In this document: positions 25,082 to 34,126 of the stretch, in pieces | Numbering within the stretch: the first letter of the stretch is position 1 | Layout of the letters: each line of letters starts with the position of its first letter | Assembly: GCF_001021165.1 (NCBI RefSeq) | Contig: NZ_AZAY01000045.1 | Location: 1-56,778, forward strand | DNA length: 56,778 bases | Direction: 5' to 3' | DNA from: Marinitoga sp. 1197 | GTDB taxonomy: Bacteria; Thermotogota; Thermotogae; Petrotogales; Petrotogaceae | Program-made: the position numbers and the translations under genes | Notes under the pieces: model-generated | Seen by the model: the letters and a program-made list of their open reading frames with translations, nothing else | The model's database searches: none | What the model was told of the DNA's origin: nothing

Positions 25082-25876
25082 TCAATATTGAAATAATTTC
25101 TCTAATTTTATATTATTTTTTAATGAACAGTAATATAATTTGAGTTTTTCCGAGAAGGAAATATTTTTTTTTCTCAATTCATTTTCCCCAAGAAGTATGA
25201 AATCATCAAAACTACCAGTATAATTTATTTCGTGATTATGTATATGTAAAATATTTGGCTTAAAAGGTATTAATTCATCTATCCAGTGTGTTACTATTAT
25301 AATTGTTTTCCCAAGTTTTTGAAGTTTTTTTATTATTTCCCAGATTTTTTTTCTTCCGCTATAATCCAATCCTACTGTAGGTTCGTCAAATATAATGTAT
25401 TTTGGATCATAAGATAATATAGATGCAATAGCAACTTTTCTCATTTCTCCTCCAGATAGATTAAATGGATTTCTGTTTAAAAACGAACTGTTTAAACCAA
25501 TTAAGTTCAATATATTGTATAACTCATTTTTAGAAATACTTTTGTTAAAATTCTTTGGAGCATATAACAATTCCTCTATAACTGTGGGGAGAAAAAATTG
25601 ATTTTCTGGATATTGAAAGACCATACCAACTTTTTCTCTAATTTTTTTTATATCTGAATCTCTTGTTGATAAGCCATCGATCATTACTTCACCATTTTTT
25701 GGAATTAATAAACCATTTAGTGTTTGTATTAATGTGGTTTTTCCAGAGCCTGTTTTACCTAAAATTACCCACATTGAATTTTCTTTAATTTCCCAATTAA
25801 TATTTTTTAAAGCAATAGATTCAAAAGGAGTTCCTTCAGCATATGTGTATGAAATATCATTTACTTCTATAGACAT
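25082..25876 (-). CDS. ecfA2: ECF transporter ATPase EcfA2
   Basis: The 264-residue ATPase is one of the two nucleotide-binding subunits of an energy-coupling-factor vitamin transporter. It starts with the EcfA2 hallmark SYTYAEGTPFESIALKNINWEI, has Walker A GKTGSGKTT, signature NLSGGEMRKVAIASIL and Walker B YIIFDEPTVGLD. It overlaps the end of ecfA1 by 10 bases. No EcfT gene adjoins it, so the transmembrane coupling protein must be elsewhere. QueT (4408) is a candidate client S component. Confidence 0.9.
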   Translation of the reverse strand: MSIEVNDISYTYAEGTPFESIALKNINWEIKENSMWVILGKTGSGKTTLIQTLNGLLIPKNGEVMIDGLSTRDSDIKKIREKVGMVFQYPENQFFLPTVIEELLYAPKNFNKSISKNELYNILNLIGLNSSFLNRNPFNLSGGEMRKVAIASILSYDPKYIIFDEPTVGLDYSGRKKIWEIIKKLQKLGKTIIIVTHWIDELIPFKPNILHIHNHEINYTGSFDDFILLGENELRKKNISFSEKLKLYYCSLKNNIKLEKLFQY

Positions 25877-26646
25877 ATATTTCGCTCCAAATCTTTTATA
25901 GATTTTCCTGTATATTTTTTTACAATATTTTCAAAAGGTATTTCAACATTGAATTTTTTGTTTTCTGACCACTGATAAAATTTGTCTCTACTATCATAAA
26001 ATACAACTTTTCCTTTATCTAATGCTATAATTTTTTCTACAAATTGAAGATCTTTTGCATGATGTGAAGCTATAATAACAGTTTTACCTATATTTATAAG
26101 ATTTTTTATTACTTTATATATTTCATCACGTCCTTCAGGGTCTAACATAGTAGTTGGCTCATCCATTAAAATAAAATTTGGTTGCATAGCAATCATAGAA
26201 GCTATTGCAAGACGCTGTTTTTGACCGCCAGAAAGTGTATTAGGGTCTTTTTTTTCTAATCCCAATAGGTCTGTTACACTTAAAGCCCAATTAATTCTTT
26301 TTTTTATTTCATTTCTTTCTAATCCCAGATTTTCAAGTCCGAAAGCAATATCTTCTTCAACCGTTACACCGACAATTTGATTCTCAGGGTTTTGAAATAT
26401 ATAGCCAACATTTTTTTTCAAAAATAATAAAGAACTTTCATCATAAAAATTTATTTTTTTATTATACAAAAAAAATTCGCCATTATCAGGAGTCAAAATA
26501 CCACATAAAATTCTTAACAATGTGGATTTTCCACTTCCATTATCTCCAACCAATCCAATTGGTATTTTACTTTTTAATATGAGATTTAAATTATCAAAAA
26601 TATTTTTATCTTTATAATTAAAAGTAATATTTTTTAATTCAATCAT
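25867..26646 (-). CDS. ecfA1: ECF transporter ATPase EcfA1
   Basis: The 259-residue ATPase has Walker A GDNGSGKST, Q-loop FQNPENQIVGVTVEEDIAFG (the ENQ...T.EEDIAFG string is typical of ECF ATPases), signature TLSGGQKQRLAIASMIA and Walker B FILMDEPTTMLDP. It overlaps the preceding methyltransferase stop codon (ATGA) and the following ecfA2, forming a three-gene unit with the methyltransferase. Confidence 0.9.
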   Translation of the reverse strand: MIELKNITFNYKDKNIFDNLNLILKSKIPIGLVGDNGSGKSTLLRILCGILTPDNGEFFLYNKKINFYDESSLLFLKKNVGYIFQNPENQIVGVTVEEDIAFGLENLGLERNEIKKRINWALSVTDLLGLEKKDPNTLSGGQKQRLAIASMIAMQPNFILMDEPTTMLDPEGRDEIYKVIKNLINIGKTVIIASHHAKDLQFVEKIIALDKGKVVFYDSRDKFYQWSENKKFNVEIPFENIVKKYTGKSIKDLERNICL

Positions 26647-27365
26647 TGTGTTTTCACCGACTTGTATACTCTAATACCACCCTTTTTCACAATTTCAATA
26701 ACATTTCCAAATATTTTTTTCATATAATCTTTAATCCTACTTCCGCCTTTATTATGAAAGGCAACTAATTGTAGTGTTCCAAAAATAACTAAATGTTTAT
26801 ATGAATCTTCTATTAATTTCATCCAGACTTTTTTACCTGCAACAATAGGTGGATTAGATATTATTTGTTCAAATAAAAAATCTTTCCATGGGTCGAATAA
26901 ATATCCCTGCCTGATATCAGCAAAAATATTATTATTTTTTGCATTTATTTTTGAAAATTCCACGGCTCTTTTATTAATGTCACTCATATAAATTTCAATA
27001 TCAGGGTGTTCTTTTTTTAATGTTATACCTATTACCCCGTATCCACATCCAATATCTAAAATTTTTTTTCCTGTAATATCACCATTTTCCAATAATATTT
27101 TAGTAGCTTTATCTATTTCCTTTTTTCCATATACACCTGAAGGTGCTTTAAAAATATAAGTATGTCCATTTTTTAAAGTAAGGGTTAATTCTTTTATTGT
27201 TAATTCAGATTCTGGATTCTCAACATAATAATGTTGAAATTTTGAAATAGTTTTTTTTTCTTTTTTTTCAGTTTTATATTGTTCTTTGTATAAACTTACA
27301 ACTTGTTCCGGAGATAAATCTTTTAAGTCTTCAGGCCCAAAAATTTTTTCATTTTTTTCTCTCAT
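26643..27365 (-). CDS. Class I SAM-dependent methyltransferase, RsmC-like
   Basis: The 240-residue protein has the MTS fold of small-subunit rRNA methyltransferases: SAM motif KKILDIGCGYGVIGITL (about 91-107), the acidic loop MSDINKRAVEFSKINAKNN and the N6/N2-amino methyltransferase motif SNPPIVAGK. The N-terminal region (KIFGPEDLKDLSPEQVVSLY) is specific to this protein. A guanine-N2 or similar nucleic-acid base target is likely from the NPP motif, but the site is unknown. The ATG at 27365 has AGGAGG 6 bases upstream. Confidence 0.8.
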   Translation of the reverse strand: MREKNEKIFGPEDLKDLSPEQVVSLYKEQYKTEKKEKKTISKFQHYYVENPESELTIKELTLTLKNGHTYIFKAPSGVYGKKEIDKATKILLENGDITGKKILDIGCGYGVIGITLKKEHPDIEIYMSDINKRAVEFSKINAKNNNIFADIRQGYLFDPWKDFLFEQIISNPPIVAGKKVWMKLIEDSYKHLVIFGTLQLVAFHNKGGSRIKDYMKKIFGNVIEIVKKGGIRVYKSVKTQ

Positions 27366-27366
27366 T

Positions 27367-28035
27367 TTAGTCCTCCTGTTTAAGCAAATCATTTATAGTT
27401 AATAATATCCCAAAATTATAATTATTTTTAAATTGATACAAAGTTAAGCCGTTCGGAAAACTTATATAGTTTGTACCGAAGTTAAAAAAGACATTAATTT
27501 TGTTATTGTCAATTAAATACGAATAATCTATGCCTATTGTAAATAATACAGAATCTTCAAATGTTCCTGAAAAAGAAGGAAGATTTGTTACAACAGTTCC
27601 TGTTTTTATCCAGTTTAAGGCTTTTAGATTCAAAAAAACATTTAATTTTAAATTTTCTATTTCTGTAGAAAATCCTGTAGAAAATCCAGCATCACCAATA
27701 TTAACAGTAGAGGTAGATTCTTTTGTTGAATTTAAATCATTAAAAACATTCCAGAACCCAGAATAGACAGTAATATTACCAAAAGTTATACCTATGTCAG
27801 AGGAAATATAATTATTTAATTGTGGATTATTCAGGTTAAAATCAGCAACCAAATTATACTTAATATAATCGTTATTATTTGAATAAGATAAACCAAATGT
27901 TGGAAAACCTGCTTTTATTTTTATTTTTTCAATTGGAAATTCCATGAATATACCGTTTGAATAGATTCCGATATTCAAGGAAAAAGTTAAAATTGAAATA
28001 ATTATAAAAAAAGATAAAAAATAAAATTTTTTCAT
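27367..28035 (-). CDS. Exported protein, probable small outer-sheath beta-barrel
   Basis: The 222-residue protein starts with a signal peptide (MKKFYFLSFFIIISILTFSL) and then consists of alternating polar and hydrophobic residues with many aromatics and short turns (for example FGTNYISFPNGLTLYQFKNN), the look of a small outer-membrane barrel, but it does not end in a clear terminal aromatic residue (ends LLKQED). I start at the ATG at 28035 behind AGGGGGGC; the upstream in-frame start lies inside the SRP RNA. Its stop is one base before the methyltransferase ATG. Family unknown. Confidence 0.6.
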   Translation of the reverse strand: MKKFYFLSFFIIISILTFSLNIGIYSNGIFMEFPIEKIKIKAGFPTFGLSYSNNNDYIKYNLVADFNLNNPQLNNYISSDIGITFGNITVYSGFWNVFNDLNSTKESTSTVNIGDAGFSTGFSTEIENLKLNVFLNLKALNWIKTGTVVTNLPSFSGTFEDSVLFTIGIDYSYLIDNNKINVFFNFGTNYISFPNGLTLYQFKNNYNFGILLTINDLLKQED

Positions 28036-28059
28036 AAAAGCCCCCCTAAAAATAAAGAT

Positions 28060-28156
28060 GGCCGGGCACCCCCGCGGCACACAGGAAGTACCGCTTATGG
28101 CTGCTCCCTTCCGGGCCTGACCAGGTTCGCGGGTTCCCGTTGCGCGGGACCCAGCC
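28060..28156 (-). ncRNA. ffs: Signal recognition particle RNA (4.5S type)
   Basis: The minus strand contains the universal SRP RNA domain IV signature GGTCAGGCCCGGAAGGGAGC followed by AGCCATAAGC. The ends pair as GGCTGGG with CCCGGCC to close a single long hairpin of about 97 nt, the short bacterial form without an Alu domain. The RNA binds Ffh to target membrane proteins. It is followed by a T-rich tract (ATCTTTATTTTTA) that should terminate it. Confidence 0.95.
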
Positions 28157-28183
28157 TATAGTAGGTCCCTAAAACCATATGAT

Positions 28184-28189
28184 ATTATA
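28184..28189 (-). promoter_or_regulatory. -10 box of the SRP RNA promoter
   Basis: A perfect TATAAT on the minus strand would start transcription around 28177, about 20 nt before the paired 5' end of the SRP RNA. No consensus -35 is seen; that region is the 3' end of glnA. Confidence 0.55.
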
Positions 28190-28200
28190 ATAGAAAAATG

Positions 28201-29529
28201 TTACATAATCCATAAGTATTTATTAATTTCCCAATCAGTTACATTAATAGAGTATTCTTTCCATTCTTTTTCTTTTAATTCAACGTATTTTTCAAAAATA
28301 TGCATTCCAAGAACATCTTTTATTAATTCATCCTGTTTTAGTTCATCTATGGCTTCTTTTAAATTTGAAGGTAGATGGTCAATGCCAACTTTATCTCTTT
28401 CTTCAGCTGTCATATGGTAAATGTTTGAAATTATTGCTGCAGGAGGTTCTATTTTTTTCTCTATACCTTCAAAACCTGCCGCTAATAAAGAAGCTAATAA
28501 TAAATAAGGATTTGCAGTAGGATCTGGACTTCTTACTTCAATTCTTGTACCCATCTCACGCGATGCAGGAACTCTTATCAGAGCGCTTCTGTTACTTGGA
28601 GACCAAGCTATATTTACCGGAGCCTCATATCCAGGGACCAGTCTTTTATAACTGTTTATAGTCGGATTAGCGATAGCTGTAATTGCTTTTATATGTTTTA
28701 AAATTCCGCCAACAAAATATTTTAAAGTATCACTAAGTTCGAATTCTTTATTTTTGTCATAAAAAGCATTCATATCGTTTTTAAATAAACTCAAGTGAGT
28801 ATGCATTCCAGAGCCATTTGTACCAAAAAAAGGCTTTGGCATAAATGTTGCGTGTAATCCATTTAATAAAGCTATAGTTTTTACAACAAGTTTAAATGTC
28901 TGGATATTATCGGCTGTTTTGAGAGCTTCATCATAAGTGAAATCTATTTCATGTTGTGAAGGAGCAACTTCATGATGAGAAGCTTCAACGTTGATTCCCA
29001 TCTCCTCTAAAGATAGAACGATATCTTTTCTTGTTTCTTCACCCTGATCTATAGGTAATAAATCGAAGTAACCGCCTTCATCTAAAAATCGTAATATTGG
29101 TTTATTTGTTTTTTCATCTTTTGGAAGTAAAAAGAATTCTGGTTCTGGTCCAACATAAGCAGAAAATCCTTTTTCTTTCAATTTATTCAGGACAAGTTTT
29201 AATCTATATCTTGGATCTCCTTCAAAAGGTGTGCCGTTTGAATTATAAACATCACATATTAGTCGTGCAGATTTATATCCTTTATCTGTCCATGGATAAA
29301 TGGCAAAAGTATCTGGATCAGGTCTTAAATACATATCAGATTCTTCTATTCTAACAAATCCTTCTATTGAAGAGCCATCAAACATAGTTCCTTTTTTAAA
29401 AGAATGTTTAAGCTCATCCCATGGAATTTCAACATTTTTTAGTAAACCATTAATATCTGTAATTTGTAATCTTATAAATTTTACCTTTTCTTTTTCTACA
29501 ATTTTTAAAACATCTTCCCTCTCCACCAA
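28201..29529 (-). CDS. glnA: Glutamine synthetase, type I
   Basis: The enzyme (442 residues from this start) makes glutamine from glutamate, ammonia and ATP as a dodecamer. Markers are [46 protein letters not shown] and [19 protein letters not shown]. The region where GSI-beta enzymes have NLYDLP with the adenylylated tyrosine reads differently ([14 protein letters not shown]), so it is the GSI-alpha form without adenylylation control. The start is a TTG at 29529 (7 bases after GGGGG) or the adjacent GTG at 29526; the ATG at 29586 has no site. TATAAT (complement of 29558-29563) is the likely -10. Confidence 0.95.
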   Translation of the reverse strand: MVEREDVLKIVEKEKVKFIRLQITDINGLLKNVEIPWDELKHSFKKGTMFDGSSIEGFVRIEESDMYLRPDPDTFAIYPWTDKGYKSARLICDVYNSNGTPFEGDPRYRLKLVLNKLKEKGFSAYVGPEPEFFLLPKDEKTNKPILRFLDEGGYFDLLPIDQGEETRKDIVLSLEEMGINVEASHHEVAPSQHEIDFTYDEALKTADNIQTFKLVVKTIALLNGLHATFMPKPFFGTNGSGMHTHLSLFKNDMNAFYDKNKEFELSDTLKYFVGGILKHIKAITAIANPTINSYKRLVPGYEAPVNIAWSPSNRSALIRVPASREMGTRIEVRSPDPTANPYLLLASLLAAGFEGIEKKIEPPAAIISNIYHMTAEERDKVGIDHLPSNLKEAIDELKQDELIKDVLGMHIFEKYVELKEKEWKEYSINVTDWEINKYLWIM

Positions 29530-29615
29530 TAAACACCCCCTATAAAAATATGAAAAAATTATATCATATTTTGAGATTTTTTTCAATAAGTACTAATAAA
29601 TTAGTTTAATTAAAT

Positions 29616-31928
29616 CTAATTGACTTTAAAAAAAGAAATAATATCGGTTAGTTTTTCAGAACTTTTTTGGAGTTTTTCAGATTGTTTTATTAATGTATTT
29701 ATGACCTCTGTTTCGTTATTTATTACTTTAGTAAAATCTAAAATTTCTTTTTTGGATACTTTTAAGAAAGAATTTACTTCGCTTTTGCTTTTATCGAATG
29801 ATTTCAAAACATTATTTTGTTCTTCAATGATATTTTTTAGAATATCAAAAATTCTGTCTAATTCTACCGTAAGATTATTTATTTCATTCATATCTTTTTC
29901 AAATTTATCCATTATTTTATCTAAAGAAGTAATATTTTTTTGTGAGGATTGAACTTCATTTAATAATATTTTCATATCATTACCAATTAAACCAATCTGA
30001 CTTGAAATATCTTCAGCAATATTATTTGTTTCAATAGATAAGCTTCTTATTTCATCTGCAACAACTGCGAAACCTTTTCCTGCTTCACCTGCTCTTGCAG
30101 CCTCTATTGCAGCATTTAATGCTAATAAATTTGTTTGCCTGGAGATGTCAGTAATTTTTTCAACAAAGTCAAATATTTGTTCTACCTTTTTATTAAAGTT
30201 TCTAAAGCTATTAGAGAGATTTATAGTTAAATTATTTATTAATTGTGTGGAGCTTTTTGTTTTGGAAGTCATATCTTTTGTTATCGTATTAAATTCACTT
30301 AATTTGTTTATGGTTTTTTCTATAGTATTTGATTCATTTAATATATTATTGCTATTTTCAAAAAGAATTTCCATGTTTTTATCAAGAGAACTAAGAAAAA
30401 TTTCAAGATCATTCATAAGTTTTTTAACGCTTGTAACGATATTTTCTATAGTATTTTTTGTATTCTCTAATTTTTCTGAGGAAGTGTCAATCTCTTTTGT
30501 AGCAGCATTTAGTCTCTTTACATTTTCATTTAAATTCTTAAACATAGAAATCAGGAAATCAATAGTATCATGAATTTTTTTCATCATATGACCAATTTCG
30601 TCATTTTTTCTTTTTTGCAATTTTTCAATATCTTTTAAATTACCCTGAGATATATTATCAAGGTTTTGGGCCACAATATATAAATCCTTTGAGAACCTCT
30701 TTCCCATATAAATAGATATTATTATTGAAATTATAATAATTATTGCAATGATTAACAAAATAATATTTAGAATTTTTCTCATGTCTATGTTTAAATTTAT
30801 AGAAATACGTTGTGTTTTGAATTCTGGCAAGGAAAAATTGCTTTTTAAACTTATATTTAAATCAGTTTTTGCTTTTATCAGTGGTTTTGATATCTGGACA
30901 TACATTAAAGGAAAAATTTGTGAAGTTGTATAAAAACTCCTCGTATCTTTTTTTAGCAATTTTTCAGTAATAAATTTATTTATATTGGAAAGATTGAATT
31001 TTAAATTAGATGTTGGAATATTGCCGAATAATGGGTGTCCGGATGATGAATATATAACGATATATGCATTTATTAAATTTCCTATTTCAACAATATCGTT
31101 ATATCCGAATTCTTTTAATCCGACCAATAATCCTGTTATTTTTTGTGTTGAAACAGGATCATATACAGGTGTTAAAATAAGAAAATAAGGTTTATTTTCT
31201 ATGAAAGTCACTTTGCTTAAACCATAAGATAAATTTTTTGAAATTATTTGAGATGAAATCATTTTAACCAAACTAATAATATTTAAATTTTTTAAATTAT
31301 CTTTACCAGCCATATAACTTTCAGCTTTTTTCTGGATTTTATATATTTCACCTCTTATTGAAATTTCAAAAGAATTTTTTCTTGTAACAATTTTTGGATT
31401 AACCAACCACAATTGAATACCATCAAATTTTTGTAAGTCTGCATAAGGCTGTAATAAACTATATCTATCAACAATAGAAATGGACTTTGAAGCTGATTTT
31501 GTTTTTAAGTCTGAACTTCTACTAATAGCATTTAAAAAATCTTTTAAATTCTTTATGTTTTCTTTTATTTTGTTTTCAAATATAGAAAATAAAGTTGATA
31601 AATTTTTATCATAATTCTCTATAAAAAAGTCTTCAAATTTTTTATTTACAGAATCATTTAATTTCTCTATTTGTCTTGAGATATCCATATTATATTCTTT
31701 TATCTGTTTTTCCAGAAGTTTATTATATTCATCAAATTGTTTTTTGTAATTATTTTGAATAACAGATATTTGTGAATTTACATTTTGTTTTATAATATTT
31801 TCCTGATTTTTTATAGAATAATTTACGAAAAAAGTAACAATTAATAAAGGAATGATGGATAAAGAAAGGATTATAATACCAATCTTAAAACCTATAGAAT
31901 TAAATATTTTAATATTAGAATTTTTCAC
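29616..31928 (-). CDS. Methyl-accepting chemotaxis protein with a long coiled-coil sensor region
   Basis: The 770-residue receptor has an N-terminal membrane helix (about 12-30), a large extracytoplasmic region of about 350 residues that begins with a heptad-rich coiled coil (about 35-130) followed by a Cache-like domain, a second helix (about 388-408), a HAMP linker and a cytoplasmic signalling domain with the hairpin tip [20 protein letters not shown] and [17 protein letters not shown] (about 598-635). It should signal through CheA/CheW. The start is GTG at 31928, 5 bases after AGGAGGG. No other che genes are in the window. Ligand unknown. Confidence 0.93.
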   Translation of the reverse strand: MKNSNIKIFNSIGFKIGIIILSLSIIPLLIVTFFVNYSIKNQENIIKQNVNSQISVIQNNYKKQFDEYNKLLEKQIKEYNMDISRQIEKLNDSVNKKFEDFFIENYDKNLSTLFSIFENKIKENIKNLKDFLNAISRSSDLKTKSASKSISIVDRYSLLQPYADLQKFDGIQLWLVNPKIVTRKNSFEISIRGEIYKIQKKAESYMAGKDNLKNLNIISLVKMISSQIISKNLSYGLSKVTFIENKPYFLILTPVYDPVSTQKITGLLVGLKEFGYNDIVEIGNLINAYIVIYSSSGHPLFGNIPTSNLKFNLSNINKFITEKLLKKDTRSFYTTSQIFPLMYVQISKPLIKAKTDLNISLKSNFSLPEFKTQRISINLNIDMRKILNIILLIIAIIIIISIIISIYMGKRFSKDLYIVAQNLDNISQGNLKDIEKLQKRKNDEIGHMMKKIHDTIDFLISMFKNLNENVKRLNAATKEIDTSSEKLENTKNTIENIVTSVKKLMNDLEIFLSSLDKNMEILFENSNNILNESNTIEKTINKLSEFNTITKDMTSKTKSSTQLINNLTINLSNSFRNFNKKVEQIFDFVEKITDISRQTNLLALNAAIEAARAGEAGKGFAVVADEIRSLSIETNNIAEDISSQIGLIGNDMKILLNEVQSSQKNITSLDKIMDKFEKDMNEINNLTVELDRIFDILKNIIEEQNNVLKSFDKSKSEVNSFLKVSKKEILDFTKVINNETEVINTLIKQSEKLQKSSEKLTDIISFFKVN

Positions 31929-32102
31929 AGTATCCCTCCTAAGTTTGATATATTTAAAACAATTATATCAAAAAATCTTCACTAAATACAAGTATGGCAA
32001 AACAATTTTCTTAATTAATTATATATAATTACTATTAATTATTATTAAATAAACGTGATTATAGATAATAAATAACATGTCAAAAAAATAAAAATATTAT
32101 GG

Positions 32103-32289
32103 TGTCCAATTAGTAAAGTAAGCGAAAACTCGAAAATTGCCTGAAAAAATAGCATATGAAGCCGGTCAATTTTGCATGGATGCAAAATTGAGTGAAGCCG
32201 AACATGGATGTGAGTCTGATACGACCGGCGAAAATATGCTATTTTTGAAGATTGGCAATTAAGGTTTGAGCAATTTTACTTTTTGGACA
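32103..32289 (+). repeat. 187-bp foldable repeat element, copy 1
   Basis: This copy and the one at 35971-36157 are both exactly 187 bp, in opposite orientation, and by my hand alignment differ at about 20 positions. The ends are imperfect inverted repeats (TGTCCAATTAGTAAAGT at the left, complement TGTCCAAAAAGTAAAAT at the right). Nested arms pair inward: AATTGCC/GGCAATT, AAAATAGCATAT/ATATGCTATTTT, GCCGG/CCGGC, and a central hairpin CAATTTTGCAT/ATGCAAAATTG. A MITE-like mobile element or structured RNA is possible. A 9-bp TAAAAATAT occurs on both sides (32089-32097, 32293-32301), a possible but AT-rich target duplication. The rest of the 445-bp gap (31929-32373) holds nothing else recognisable besides the promoter at 32324. 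Confidence 0.88.
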
Positions 32290-32323
32290 TTGTAAAAATA
32301 TAAGAGTAATTTAAATTTTATGG

Positions 32324-32329
32324 TATAAT
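32324..32329 (+). promoter_or_regulatory. Extended -10 promoter of the coiled-coil gene
   Basis: TATGGTATAAT with TATAAT at 32324-32329 and TG in the extended position; no consensus -35. It lies 35 bp downstream of repeat copy 1 and about 45 bp before the ATG at 32374. Confidence 0.7.
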
Positions 32330-32373
32330 GGTAATGAAAATCGGAATTATTCCAGATAAAGAGGAGGAATAAT

Positions 32374-33867
32374 ATGAATGATAATGAATTTAAAAGAGAA
32401 GAGAAAATTGAATTAAATATTGAACATTCTAAAAATGCTGAAGTTGGAAAAAATCTCCAATTGAATAAAACTTTGTCTAGAATTTTTATAATAATTTTGC
32501 TGATTAATGTAATTCTTTTAAGTGGAATATTGTATACAATAATTGAACAATATAATTTTAAACAGCTGTTAAAAAATGATATAGAAAATATAAAAGAAAA
32601 AGTAAATGGACTAAGTGATTTAAACAAAAATCTCGAGAAATTGAACAATAATTTTCAAATTCTGGATATTATTAATTCCAATACACGCCAAATTCCAGAA
32701 ATATTAATGGGATTAGAAGAAAATAATAAAATTTTAGAAACATTAAATATAAATGAAACATCTCGGGGACAAAAAAATAATATTAGCATTGATTTGAAAA
32801 ATGAAATGAATAATTTAAAACAATATATAAAATCAGATATAAACAAAGTTTTAAGTGAAAAAACAAATAGAATATTAAATGAGATTAATAAAATTGAAAA
32901 AAATATAAATGATAAATTAAGAGAAACAACCGAAAAAATAGACGGGGTTTCAGTAAATTTTGATAATATTGAAAAAGTAATTGAAGGTAAAAATATAAAA
33001 ATTCTGGATAGAATCAATACAATTTCTCTAAATACAAAAGGGTTAGAAGATCTTATAAATGAAATTAATTCAAACATTAAAAAAATAAATTCAGGAAATA
33101 AAAATATTTACGATAAGGTTCAAGAAATAGATGAAAAAATAAAAGAGATTGAGGAAAATGAGGTTGTTACAAAAGAAATAGAAGAGATTAAAAATATGGT
33201 GATAATGATTGATAAAAAAATATCAGACTTAGAAAATGATATTTCCAAAAAGCAGGAAGAATATTATAAAAAACTTGAATACCTAATGAATAAAGAAGAT
33301 ATTTTATCATTAATTGATAAATTAGATAATTATATAAAAGGTAAAGAATTTAAATTGATAGAGATGATTAATATATATAATAATATAGTTTTGAGATATA
33401 GTGATTTTTCTAATGATAGTGATGTAAAAAAGAGTTTTTTGAAAATTTCAAAAATGGTATACAGCAAGTATTTAACAATAATAACAGATGAAATTTCATA
33501 TATGGAAAGATCGATGTATAGTGAAAATATAAAAAAAGATGTCAAATATTTATTGTATGTATTTGAAAGATTTCCGGAAAATACTGAATTTAGAGAGGAA
33601 TATAATACAATTGAAAATTATTTAAAAAAATTAAAGGAGTTAGAAAATCAGAAAAAAATGGAATATAACAATAAAGCAATATATGAGATGAATGAGTATT
33701 TAGATCTATTTAAAAAGAAAATGGTTTCTCAAGAAGAAATAATAAAGTATTTTAAGAAAAAAATATTACCAATAAATGAAAATCTTTTAGAGGAAAATGT
33801 AAAAGAAAGATATTACAATATTATTGATAAAACAAAAGAGATATTAAAAGATAGATATATATGGTAA
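32374..33867 (+). CDS. Membrane-anchored long coiled-coil protein, function unknown
   Basis: The 497-residue protein has a short charged N-terminus, one membrane helix (about 36-57, LSRIFIIILLINVILLSGILY), then some 230 residues of almost uninterrupted heptad repeats (about 65-310) and a helical C-terminal domain (about 330-497) rich in lysine and tyrosine. The topology (N-in) would place the coiled coil outside the cytoplasm. Such proteins often act as spacers or scaffold partners in the envelope, but I recognise no family. GAGGAGG precedes the ATG. It is monocistronic, flanked by the repeat element and by convergent tRNA genes. Confidence 0.75.
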   Translation: MNDNEFKREEKIELNIEHSKNAEVGKNLQLNKTLSRIFIIILLINVILLSGILYTIIEQYNFKQLLKNDIENIKEKVNGLSDLNKNLEKLNNNFQILDIINSNTRQIPEILMGLEENNKILETLNINETSRGQKNNISIDLKNEMNNLKQYIKSDINKVLSEKTNRILNEINKIEKNINDKLRETTEKIDGVSVNFDNIEKVIEGKNIKILDRINTISLNTKGLEDLINEINSNIKKINSGNKNIYDKVQEIDEKIKEIEENEVVTKEIEEIKNMVIMIDKKISDLENDISKKQEEYYKKLEYLMNKEDILSLIDKLDNYIKGKEFKLIEMINIYNNIVLRYSDFSNDSDVKKSFLKISKMVYSKYLTIITDEISYMERSMYSENIKKDVKYLLYVFERFPENTEFREEYNTIENYLKKLKELENQKKMEYNNKAIYEMNEYLDLFKKKMVSQEEIIKYFKKKILPINENLLEENVKERYYNIIDKTKEILKDRYIW

Positions 33868-33871
33868 AAAA

Positions 33872-33900
33872 AAATAAAGGGCATATGCCCTTTATTTTTT
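33872..33900 (+). terminator. Terminator of the coiled-coil gene
   Basis: AAATAAAGGGCATATGCCCTTTATTT is a perfect palindrome followed by T-run to 33900; the last T is also the first base of the tRNA-Arg CCA end on the other strand, so the two units touch. Confidence 0.9.
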
Positions 33901-33976
33901 GGCGTGCCCGACTGGATTTGAACCAGCAACCTTTGGATCCGCAGTCCAATGCTCTATCCAATTGAGCTACGGGCAC
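33900..33976 (-). tRNA. tRNA-Arg (GCG)
   Basis: A 77-nt cloverleaf with acceptor GTGCCCG/CGGGCAC, anticodon stem TTGGA/TCCAA enclosing the loop CTGCGGA, so the anticodon is GCG, and encoded CCA. Most bacteria read CGN with an ACG anticodon edited to ICG; G34 is unusual. Confidence 0.95.
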
Positions 33977-33996
33977 ATAAAAATTGATAAAAAAAA

Positions 33997-34086
33997 TGGC
34001 GGAGAGGGTGGGATTTGAACCCACGGAGGGTAATAACCCTCACTTGCTTAGCAGGCAAGCGCCTTCGGCCGCTCGGCCACCTCTCC
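33997..34086 (-). tRNA. tRNA-Ser (GCT)
   Basis: A 90-nt class II tRNA with acceptor GGAGAGG/CCTCTCC, anticodon loop CTGCTAA (anticodon GCT), a long variable arm (GTGAGGGTTATTACCCTC) and encoded CCA. Confidence 0.97.
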
Positions 34087-34097
34087 GACGCAAAACA

Positions 34098-34126
34098 ATT
34101 ATAACATGAAGATCAATCTTTGTCAA
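34098..34126 (-). promoter_or_regulatory. Promoter of tRNA-Ser/tRNA-Arg, inside the 3' end of proS
   Basis: On the minus strand a perfect TTGACA (complement of 34121-34126), 17-base spacer and perfect TATAAT (complement of 34098-34103). The -35 box is within the last codons of proS (stop at 34113-34115). Confidence 0.92.

Noticed and set aside
32103-32289. Possible insertion sequence
   Set aside because: There is no transposase frame in 187 bp; at most it is a non-autonomous element.
33821-34024. Minus-strand frame reading [24 protein letters not shown]
   Set aside because: It is the translation of the tRNA-Arg gene region, a common false protein, and overlaps two tRNA genes.
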